Positions 15,447 through 21,636 of a stretch of DNA of 21,636 nucleotides are shown piece by piece. Position numbers and translations under genes: made by a program. The stretch comes from JAZTZP01 sp045637525. Its GTDB lineage: Bacteria; Bacillota; Clostridia; UBA1381. The notes beneath the pieces were generated by a model that saw nothing but the letters and a program-made list of their open reading frames with translations, had not been told where the DNA came from and did not search any database. The stretch's first letter is position 1, and the number at the start of each line of letters is the position of its first letter. The stretch lies in assembly GCA_045637525.1 (NCBI GenBank), contig JAZTZP010000059.1, positions 1 through 21,636 of the forward strand, read 5' to 3'.

Positions 15447-15494
15447 AAACAGCGAACAGTCAGAGAAAAACTGACTGCTCGCCATTGCTGTTTT
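15447..15494 (+). terminator. Intergenic hairpin, possible partial terminator
   Basis: AAACAGC (15447-15453) pairs with GCTGTTT (15487-15493), and inside it GAACAGTCAG pairs with CTGACTGCTC with one mismatch around an AGAAAAA loop; TTTTT follows. Only 16 bases separate it from the next start codon. It could reduce expression of the downstream genes or protect the upstream message. Confidence 0.55.
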
Positions 15495-15509
15495 TAAAGG
15501 AGCTTAAAA

Positions 15510-17150
15510 ATGAAGAGATTTATATCAATATTTTTAATACTGATAATGATTTCAGGAACTTCGGCAACTACTTCTGCTACAAGTAATCATGATATAGACA
15601 AGGTTGTAGCTGATACTGCATCATACATATATAAAACTGTGGCAGAACCGCATGTCGGTTCTATCGGCGGGGAATGGACAGTTTTAGGTCTTGCTCGTAG
15701 CGGAATAGAAATTCCGGATGAATATTATCAGAATTATTATAAGGTTGTAGAAGAATATGTTAAAGAGCATGAAGGAAATCTTCATAATAAAAAATATACA
15801 GAATATTCAAGACTCATAGTTGCACTAACAGCAATCGGTAAAAATCCGGCAGATGTGGCAGGATATAACCTTTTAACACCTCTCGGAGATTACGGAAAAA
15901 CAATTTGGCAGGGTATGAACGGACCTGTCTGGGCACTCATTGCACTTGACAGCGGAAATTATGATATGCCGGAGAATCCCGATGCAAAAGTTCAGGCAAC
16001 GAGAGAAATGTATATTGAAAGAATTCTGGAATGTCAACTCGCCGACGGCGGATGGTCTTTGTTTGGAGGAACGTCGGCGGCTGAGAAAGTTGACTCTGTA
16101 TCAGATCCTGATATAACAGGCATGGTGCTTCAGGCACTTTCAAAATATCAGGATAACGAACGGGTAAAGAAAGCAATAGACACTGCACTTAGTACAATGA
16201 GCGAGAAGCAGGATGACAAAGGCGGATTTTCAAGCTGGGGAACGGCAAATTCGGAAAGTTGCGTGCAGATGCTTGTAGCACTCTGCGAGCTTGGTATTTC
16301 CATTGAAGATACGCGCTTTGTAAAAAACGGTTATACAATCCTTGATAACCTGATGAATTATTACAATAACGGAAACGGCTTTAAGCATACCAAAGACGGA
16401 AACGGGTCAAATCTTATGGCAACAGAACAGGCTTTTTACGGTATGGTTGCGTTAAAGAGAATGAACGAAGGGGAAAACAGTCTTTATACAATGAGTGATG
16501 CAATTTCGTTTTCCGAAAGTACAAAAAATACTGTTGGATTAAAAGATAAAAATCCGGATGTTCAAAAAATTAATGTGATAAATTACGGTAAAACATTTGA
16601 TGATATTAAGGGGCATATGGGTAAGAATGCCATTGAAGCGTTAGCGTCGCGGGGGATTATAAGCGGAAAAACAGAAAACAGCTTTGAACCAAACAGCACG
16701 ATGACAAGAGCTGAATTTTCAACAATTATTGCAAGAGGACTGGGACTTAATGTTAGGAGTGAATCTGTTTTTACGGATGTCATGCAAAGTGACTGGTTTT
16801 ATGACTACGTAAATACTGCTTATTCTTACGGTATCATAAAAGGTGTATCGGAAAATGAATTTAATCCCGACGGTACTATTACACGTGAGGAAGCCGCAGT
16901 CATGATTGCAAGAGCAGTAAAGCTTTGCGGAATGAATACGGACATAGAAATCTTTGAAGCAAGAAATATATTGTCTGAATTTTCTGACTATGTAAAATCA
17001 TCTGATTGGGCACTAAGCTCACTTGCCTTTTGTTATAACGAAGGAATACTGTCGACAGACGTGACAGAAATAAAGCCTAAAGAAGAGGTTACAAGAGCGG
17101 AGATAGCGGGTATGCTCTATAATATGCTTACTATTGCTAAACTTCTGTAA
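15510..17150 (+). CDS. SLH-anchored alpha/alpha-toroid protein, transcobalamin N-domain-like fold
   Basis: A 546-residue exported protein. The signal peptide is residues 1-24 (ISIFLILIMISGTSA). Residues about 30-325 form paired-helix repeats with the QW/GGF-type turns of terpenoid-cyclase/prenyltransferase toroids: ADGGWSLFGG (178-187), DKGGFSSWG (236-244), NNGNGFKH (286-293). The DXDD and Zn-ligand motifs of real cyclases and prenyltransferases are not evident, so it is likely a binding protein. The N-terminal domain of transcobalamin and intrinsic factor has this same fold and packs against a C-terminal domain of the DUF4430 type; here that partner is on neighbouring genes. Three SLH repeats close the protein (363-412, 420-472, 490-544; for example ISGKTENSFEPNSTMTRAE). 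AAAGGAG lies eight bases before the ATG. The match to cobalamin binders is by fold and context, not by residue. Confidence 0.82.
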   Translation: MKRFISIFLILIMISGTSATTSATSNHDIDKVVADTASYIYKTVAEPHVGSIGGEWTVLGLARSGIEIPDEYYQNYYKVVEEYVKEHEGNLHNKKYTEYSRLIVALTAIGKNPADVAGYNLLTPLGDYGKTIWQGMNGPVWALIALDSGNYDMPENPDAKVQATREMYIERILECQLADGGWSLFGGTSAAEKVDSVSDPDITGMVLQALSKYQDNERVKKAIDTALSTMSEKQDDKGGFSSWGTANSESCVQMLVALCELGISIEDTRFVKNGYTILDNLMNYYNNGNGFKHTKDGNGSNLMATEQAFYGMVALKRMNEGENSLYTMSDAISFSESTKNTVGLKDKNPDVQKINVINYGKTFDDIKGHMGKNAIEALASRGIISGKTENSFEPNSTMTRAEFSTIIARGLGLNVRSESVFTDVMQSDWFYDYVNTAYSYGIIKGVSENEFNPDGTITREEAAVMIARAVKLCGMNTDIEIFEARNILSEFSDYVKSSDWALSSLAFCYNEGILSTDVTEIKPKEEVTRAEIAGMLYNMLTIAKLL

Positions 17151-17164
17151 GGAGTTGAATTAAG

Positions 17165-18145
17165 TTGAAAAAACACAAAAATAAAATAATAGCCGGTGTT
17201 GTTATTGCAATTGTATTGGGGGTTGTTTTCTGGTACGGCGGTGATGCGCCGGGGCTTCGTGGCCGGACTCTGTCTGAAAACAGCACAGATACAGTACAAA
17301 GTGAGACCAGGTCTGAAAACGGTGGGGATGCGGTACAAGGTGAACTCCCGTCCGAAAACGGGTTGCCGCATGAAACAAGTCAACCTGAAGCGGTTGTTGT
17401 CTCAGAAGTACCAATATCTGAAGAAAAAAACGAACAGGAAGAGAATGGTGAAGATCCTGTCAAAGAGGTTGACGGGGGGAGAGCGGAAGAAAACCGGCCG
17501 CAAAAAAAAGACAATGTACCTATGACTCCGTCTGAAAAAGAAGAGTTAGCCGGGCGTATGGCAAAACAGAATAATACTGATACAGCTTCTGAGGGTGAGG
17601 AATATTCTGAAGAAAACGGAATGGTTATAGACGAGACTACGGGCAAGGATAAATATATGACAGATCCTGTTCCTGAGGGAAAGCCTGTTCCGGTTGAACC
17701 TCAGGATGCAGTTATTTCAGATAAAGAACTTACCTGTACATTATCGGTACGATGCGATACCATTTTGAAAAACATAGAGTGGCTCGACAAAGAAAAAGTT
17801 GAAATTGTACCTGAAGACGGTGTGATATTTGAGGAGAAAACAGTTACATTTTATGATGGCGAAAGTGTATTTAATTTATTGCTCCGCGAAATGAAGAAAA
17901 ATAAAATTCATACGGAGTTTGAAAATACCCCGATTTATAACAGTGCTTACATAGAAGGAATTGCAAATATTTATGAATTTGACTGCGGCGAGCTTTCCGG
18001 ATGGATGTATAAGGTAAATGACTGGTTTCCGAATTACGGTTGTTCACGTTACCGGTTAAAAGAAGGAGACAAAGTGGAGTGGGTATATACTTGCGATTTA
18101 GGTATTGACGTGGGAGGTTATTACTCAGCGAGAGGAGGAAACTGA
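17165..18145 (+). CDS. Membrane-anchored DUF4430 (transcobalamin-like) protein on an acidic stalk
   Basis: A 326-residue protein with a TTG start, supported by AAGGAG ten bases upstream. A basic N-terminus and one helix (IIAGVVIAIVLGVVFWYG, residues 8-25) without a clear cleavage site anchor it in the membrane, facing out. Residues 30-190 are disordered and acidic and begin with 13-residue repeats of the SENxxDxVQxE type. Residues about 215-320 are DUF4430: TVTFYDGESVFNLLLREMKK, ELSGWMYKVNDWFPNYG and KVEWVYTCDLGIDVGG, closely parallel to the domain in the 1195-residue protein (GWM.K.N.WF.N.G; V.W.YTC.LG.D.G). Lying just before the transporter genes, it is a good candidate for handing cobamide from the wall proteins to the ECF importer. 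It ends five bases before the EcfT start codon. Confidence 0.87.
   Translation: MKKHKNKIIAGVVIAIVLGVVFWYGGDAPGLRGRTLSENSTDTVQSETRSENGGDAVQGELPSENGLPHETSQPEAVVVSEVPISEEKNEQEENGEDPVKEVDGGRAEENRPQKKDNVPMTPSEKEELAGRMAKQNNTDTASEGEEYSEENGMVIDETTGKDKYMTDPVPEGKPVPVEPQDAVISDKELTCTLSVRCDTILKNIEWLDKEKVEIVPEDGVIFEEKTVTFYDGESVFNLLLREMKKNKIHTEFENTPIYNSAYIEGIANIYEFDCGELSGWMYKVNDWFPNYGCSRYRLKEGDKVEWVYTCDLGIDVGGYYSARGGN
17273..17389 (+). repeat. In-frame 39-bp repeats encoding part of the stalk
   Basis: Two 39-bp units (17273-17311, 17312-17350) and a partial third encode S-E-N-(S/G)-x-D-x-V-Q-x-E-x-x. They lie in the disordered acidic stalk of the membrane-anchored DUF4430 protein, where unit number would change reach. 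Confidence 0.6.
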
Positions 18146-18149
18146 TTGT

Positions 18150-19037
18150 ATGAATGAATTTAAAACGTATCATCCGATAGTGAATTTTATATATTTTGTG
18201 GCAGTAATAGGATTTTCCGGTTTTCTGATGCATCCTGTTTGCCTTTTGGTGTCCTTTGTATGCGGATTTATATATTCGGGGATTTTAAAAGGAAAAAAAG
18301 CGTTGAAAACAAGTGCGGTGTATATGCTCATGCTGATGCTTGCGGCGGCACTTATAAACCCTGCATTTAATCATGAGGGCGTTACGATAATTGAATATTT
18401 ACCGAGCGGAAATCCGCTCACTCTTGAGTCAATAATATACGGATTTTCTGCGGCGGTGATGCTTGTAAGTGTAATCTCATGGTTTTCATGTTATAACGAG
18501 GTTATGACGAGCGATAAGTTTATATATCTGTTCGGAAAAATTATTCCGTCGCTGTCGCTTATACTTTCCATGACGCTTCGTTTTGTGCCGAAATTTTCCG
18601 CACAGCTTAAAGTGGTGGCAAATGCACAAAAGTGCTTGGGGCGTGATGTATCAGACGGAAGCCTCGTAAAAAGAGCAAAGTACGGTCTTTCTGTTTTATC
18701 GATAATGCTGACATGGGCGCTTGAAAACTCCGTTGAAACGGCAGACAGCATGAAATCACGAGGCTACGGGATTCCCGGTCGAACTGCATTTTCAATTTTT
18801 ACATTTGATAAAAGAGATATGTCGGCACTTATATGTATTGTGTTTTTAGTAATTTACGTTTTGGCCGGGAGTATGTCGGGCGAAATAGCTTACAGATATT
18901 TCCCGACTATGAAAGGAGCCGGGGTAACTCTTTTCGGAATGAGTGTTTTTGCGGCATACACAGGGCTTTGTATGCTGCCGGTAATAATTGAACTTTGGGA
19001 GGTGAGGAAATGGAAATCTATAAAATCGAAAATCTGA
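18150..19037 (+). CDS. ECF transporter transmembrane subunit EcfT (CbiQ family)
   Basis: A 295-residue multi-helix protein of the EcfT/CbiQ family, the coupling subunit that links the ATPases to the substrate-binding S component. Hydrophobic segments occupy most of residues 10-120 and 210-280. The coupling helices are visible at PSLSLILSMTLRFVPKFSAQ and at ETADSMKSRGYGIPGRTAF, the latter containing the SRG form of the family's Ala-Arg-Gly motif. The frame opens at 18105, inside the previous gene, but AGGAGG at 18133-18138 serves the ATG at 18150. Its 3' end overlaps the start of the ATPase gene by 28 bases, indicating translational coupling and a fixed ratio of subunits. Confidence 0.93.
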   Translation: MNEFKTYHPIVNFIYFVAVIGFSGFLMHPVCLLVSFVCGFIYSGILKGKKALKTSAVYMLMLMLAAALINPAFNHEGVTIIEYLPSGNPLTLESIIYGFSAAVMLVSVISWFSCYNEVMTSDKFIYLFGKIIPSLSLILSMTLRFVPKFSAQLKVVANAQKCLGRDVSDGSLVKRAKYGLSVLSIMLTWALENSVETADSMKSRGYGIPGRTAFSIFTFDKRDMSALICIVFLVIYVLAGSMSGEIAYRYFPTMKGAGVTLFGMSVFAAYTGLCMLPVIIELWEVRKWKSIKSKI

Positions 19038-21499
19038 GCTTTGCGTATCCGAACAGAACGGCGAAGGCTTTATCAGATATTAATATATCGGTTGCGGAGG
19101 GTGAGTTTTTAACGCTCTCAGGAAAATCCGGATGCGGTAAAACCACGCTTTTAAGACTTTTAAAGACTGCGCTTGCTCCGTTTGGGGATTTTTCGGGAAG
19201 TATATTATTTAAAGGGAAAAGCCTTTCAAAAACCGATACAAAAGAGCAGGCGGCGAAAATCGGATTTGTAATGCAAAATCCCGATAATCAGATTGTTACC
19301 GATAAGGTATGGCATGAGCTTGCTTTCGGGCTTGAAAGCTTAGGTTATTCCACGCCTGAGATAAGGACAAGAGTGGCGGAAATGGCATCTTTTTTCGGTA
19401 TACAGAACTGGTTTCATAAAAAAGTAACAGAACTCTCGGGCGGTCAGAAACAGCTTTTAAATCTTGCGTCCGTTATGGTGATGCAGCCGGCTGTGCTTAT
19501 TTTAGACGAGCCGACGAGTCAGCTTGACCCGATTGCGGCACAGGAATTTTTGAAAACACTCCAAAAGATAAACCGGGAGCTTGGTACAACTGTTATTTTA
19601 TCAGAGCATCGCTTGGAGGAGGCATTTCCCATATCGGACAGAATTATTGTGATGGATGAGGGGAAAATAATTGCAGATGCGAAACCCGAAAAGACCGGAA
19701 AAATATTAAAGGATAAAAATCACGATATGTATGCGGCACTTCCTGCACCTGTACGTGTTTTCGGTGCGGTGGAGGACGAAGAGGTGTGGCCGGTTACGGT
19801 GCGCGAGGGAAGAGTGTGGCTTGAAGAATTTTCTGAAAATAATACACTGTGTGAAGAATTAATTCCCGAAGATAAACCGTATGCCGGAACAGACAACCCG
19901 GTGATTGAGGCAAAAGACTTATGGTTTCGCTATGATAAAAACCTTCCGGACGTTGTAAAGGGATTGGATTTAAAAGTGGAAAAAGGCGAAATTTTTGCGA
20001 TTCTGGGCGGCAACGGAACCGGAAAGACGACCGCTTTGTCGCTGATTTGCGGACTTTTTACTCCGTATAGGGGTAAAATTCTGATTAACGGAGAAAAACC
20101 GTCAAAAATAAAGAACCTGTATGGTGGAATACTTGGAGTTCTTCCGCAGAATCCCATGGCTTTGTTTGTTAAAAATACGGTGTTCCTTGACTTGATGGAA
20201 ATACTGTCGGAAGAGGAAATATCAAAATCTGAAAAAGAAGAGAGAATAAGAAATATAGCCGCCACCTGCAGAATTTCAGAGCTTATGGGCAGTCACCCTT
20301 ACGATTTATCGGGCGGCGAACAGCAACGCGCGGCACTGGCTAAAATACTTCTTAAAAGTCCCCGGATTTTGCTTTTAGACGAGCCTACAAAGGGTATGGA
20401 TGCACATTTTAAGCAAATATTTGCAGATATTTTAAAGGAATTAAAACAAAGCGGCGTAACTGTTGTAATGGTATCTCATGATATTGAATTCTGTGCGGAG
20501 TATGCAGACAGATGTGCTATGTTTTTTGACGGTAATATAACATCCGCAGGCACTCCGAGAGAGTTTTTTTCCGGGAAAAGCTTTTATACAACCTCGGCAA
20601 ACCGTATGGCAAGGACAAGACTTAAAAAGGCCGTGCTTGCAGAAGATATTATACTTGCCTGCGGCGGCAAAAATGAAAAAAGGGAACATACAAAGCCGCA
20701 TGAAATTATTTTACCTCCCGAGAAAAAAGAACAGGAAAGGGAATCCGGGACACCGAATGTATCAAACCCGGAGAATAAGAGGCGGTTTGCAAAACGCACG
20801 CTTATGGCAATGCTTACGGTTTTACCGTTGATACTTCTTACTGTTTTTGCCGGTGCATATTATCTTGAAAATAAAAAGTATTATTTTATAAGCATTTTAG
20901 TTATTTTAGAAACGTTCATACCTTTTTGTATGATATTTGAAAGCCGCAAGCCCCGGGCTCGTGAGCTTGTTGTGATAAGTGTATTGTGTGCCATTGCGGT
21001 TGCGGGCAGGTCGGCATTTTTTATGCTTCCGCAGTTTAAGCCTGTTGCGGCGATTATTATAATTGCAGGCGTTTGCTTTGGCTGTGAGACGGGATTTTTA
21101 GTAGGGGCTGTTACGGGCTTTGTGTCAAACTTTTTCTTCGGGCAGGGGCCATGGACGCCGTGGCAGATGTTCTCTTTCGGTATAATCGGATTTCTGGCAG
21201 GAATACTCTTTAAAAAAGGGTTTTTGCCAAAAACAAAAGCCGCACTGTGTATTTTCGGCGCTGTTGTAACATTTTTAGTATACGGCGGTATTATGAACCC
21301 GGCGTCGGTGATAATATGGCAGGATAAGCCGACATGGAGTATGATAGCAGCTGCATATCTGTCGGGCGTTTCTTTTGACACGGTTCACGCTGTGTCTACC
21401 GCATTTTTCATGTGGTTTATAGCTGAGCCTATGATAGAGAAGCTTGACAGAATAAAAGTTAAATACGGGCTGATAAACAGTTTGGAGAGGGTGTGGTAA
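19010..21499 (+). CDS. Fused ECF transporter: two ATPase domains plus CbrT-like S component
   Basis: An 829-residue fusion of three ECF parts. ATPase 1 (residues 1-225) has Walker A GKSGCGKT (38-45), Q-loop FVMQNPDNQI, signature LSGGQKQ and Walker B LILDEPTSQLD. ATPase 2 (about 300-510) has GGNGTGKTT (near 333), VLPQNPMALF, LSGGEQQR, ILLLDEPTKGMD and VSHD. A charged linker (about 510-590) leads to a membrane domain (590-829) containing GRSAFFMLPQFKPVAA and SNFFFGQGPWTPWQM, the signature of the CbrT-type S components that bind cobalamin in Lactobacillus. These parts are usually separate proteins (EcfA, EcfA' and S). Upstream TTG at 18995 is possible, but GGGAGGTGAGGAA directly before the ATG at 19010 decides the start. 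With the EcfT gene it makes a complete dedicated importer; the S substrate is inferred from riboswitch and signature. Confidence 0.92.
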   Translation: MEIYKIENLSFAYPNRTAKALSDINISVAEGEFLTLSGKSGCGKTTLLRLLKTALAPFGDFSGSILFKGKSLSKTDTKEQAAKIGFVMQNPDNQIVTDKVWHELAFGLESLGYSTPEIRTRVAEMASFFGIQNWFHKKVTELSGGQKQLLNLASVMVMQPAVLILDEPTSQLDPIAAQEFLKTLQKINRELGTTVILSEHRLEEAFPISDRIIVMDEGKIIADAKPEKTGKILKDKNHDMYAALPAPVRVFGAVEDEEVWPVTVREGRVWLEEFSENNTLCEELIPEDKPYAGTDNPVIEAKDLWFRYDKNLPDVVKGLDLKVEKGEIFAILGGNGTGKTTALSLICGLFTPYRGKILINGEKPSKIKNLYGGILGVLPQNPMALFVKNTVFLDLMEILSEEEISKSEKEERIRNIAATCRISELMGSHPYDLSGGEQQRAALAKILLKSPRILLLDEPTKGMDAHFKQIFADILKELKQSGVTVVMVSHDIEFCAEYADRCAMFFDGNITSAGTPREFFSGKSFYTTSANRMARTRLKKAVLAEDIILACGGKNEKREHTKPHEIILPPEKKEQERESGTPNVSNPENKRRFAKRTLMAMLTVLPLILLTVFAGAYYLENKKYYFISILVILETFIPFCMIFESRKPRARELVVISVLCAIAVAGRSAFFMLPQFKPVAAIIIIAGVCFGCETGFLVGAVTGFVSNFFFGQGPWTPWQMFSFGIIGFLAGILFKKGFLPKTKAALCIFGAVVTFLVYGGIMNPASVIIWQDKPTWSMIAAAYLSGVSFDTVHAVSTAFFMWFIAEPMIEKLDRIKVKYGLINSLERVW

Positions 21500-21530
21500 A
21501 TTATAGTTTATCTGCGATAAACTATAATTT
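21498..21530. terminator. Perfect 15-bp hairpin at the operon end
   Basis: AAATTATAGTTTATC (21498-21512), TGC, then GATAAACTATAATTT (21516-21530). The left arm begins inside the stop codon. It may terminate or stabilise the operon message, and it is the first element of the hairpin array that follows. Confidence 0.6.
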
Positions 21531-21533
21531 ACA

Positions 21534-21636
21534 GTGAAATTTTTTGCCACAGGCAAAAAGTGAAATCCAACCATTTGGTTGGGTGAAATTCGCATAAATG
21601 CGAGTGAAATTTGCGGCAAATTTGCCGCAAGTTATG
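21534..21636. repeat. Array of variable hairpins joined by GTGAAAT
   Basis: The constant heptamer GTGAAAT occurs at 21534, 21560, 21583 and 21604. Between copies lie different palindromes: TTTTTGCC/GGCAAAAA (21541-21559), CCAACCATTTGGTTGG (21567-21582), TCGCATAAATGCGA (21590-21603) and TTGCGGCAAATTTGCCGCAA (21611-21630). The stems differ in sequence and length while the joining heptamer stays fixed. The array continues past the window edge. Confidence 0.85.

Noticed and set aside
15510..17150. Squalene-hopene cyclase or prenyltransferase
   Set aside because: The fold turns match, but catalytic motifs are not evident and the protein is exported with SLH anchors in a cobalamin operon.
17196..17525. 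109-codon plus-strand frame inside the membrane-anchored DUF4430 gene
   Set aside because: It is an alternate frame over the repeat-rich stalk region; the true frame has a clear domain and ribosome site.
21534..21636. CRISPR array
   Set aside because: The constant element is only seven bases and the variable parts are palindromes, not unique spacers.

Overview
This window looks like chromosome of a low-to-moderate GC, Gram-positive anaerobe of the Clostridia, probably gut-associated. The evidence is strong AGGAGG-type ribosome binding sites, AT-rich promoters, AFA-type signal peptides, S-layer-homology (SLH) anchors, radical SAM enzymes and an ECF-type vitamin transporter. I cannot name the species.

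Layout. (1) 1-5859, all minus strand: a GntR/YtrA-type regulator cut by the window edge, two radical SAM enzymes (one HemN-like), then a head-to-tail series of single-gene units: an SLH/DKNYY-repeat secreted protein, a split membrane protein, an RDD protein, a four-helix membrane protein and a DUF2500-like protein. The five spacers between these units share an imperfect inverted-repeat pair (ATTCRAC...GTYAAGT on the + strand) and look like cassette boundaries. (2) 6057-8125, minus strand: uracil salvage, upp followed by a uracil permease, with its own promoter and a structured, terminator-ended stretch upstream. (3) 8444-10041: two unrecognised minus-strand genes divergent from a small HTH-type regulator, with three GTGC-centred repeats between them. 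(4) 10139-21499, plus strand: the highlight, an operon of about 11 kb led by a good promoter and a cobalamin riboswitch. (5) 21498-21636: a dense array of variable hairpins joined by the constant heptamer GTGAAAT.

The cobalamin operon encodes, in order: a secreted DUF4465 protein (the fold family I associate with the Bacteroidetes cobamide binder BtuH); a 1195-residue SLH-anchored protein carrying a DUF4430 domain (named transcobalamin-like C-terminal domain); an SLH-anchored alpha/alpha-toroid protein of the general fold of the transcobalamin/intrinsic-factor N-terminal domain; a membrane-anchored DUF4430 protein on a long acidic stalk; an EcfT transmembrane subunit; and one polypeptide fusing two ECF ATPases to a CbrT-like S component. 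I read this as a Gram-positive surface cobamide capture and import machine. The two halves of the animal transcobalamin architecture would sit on separate, differently anchored chains, passing cobamide from wall to membrane to ECF importer. The riboswitch, domain architectures and gene order are visible in the sequence; the capture-and-relay mechanism is inference.
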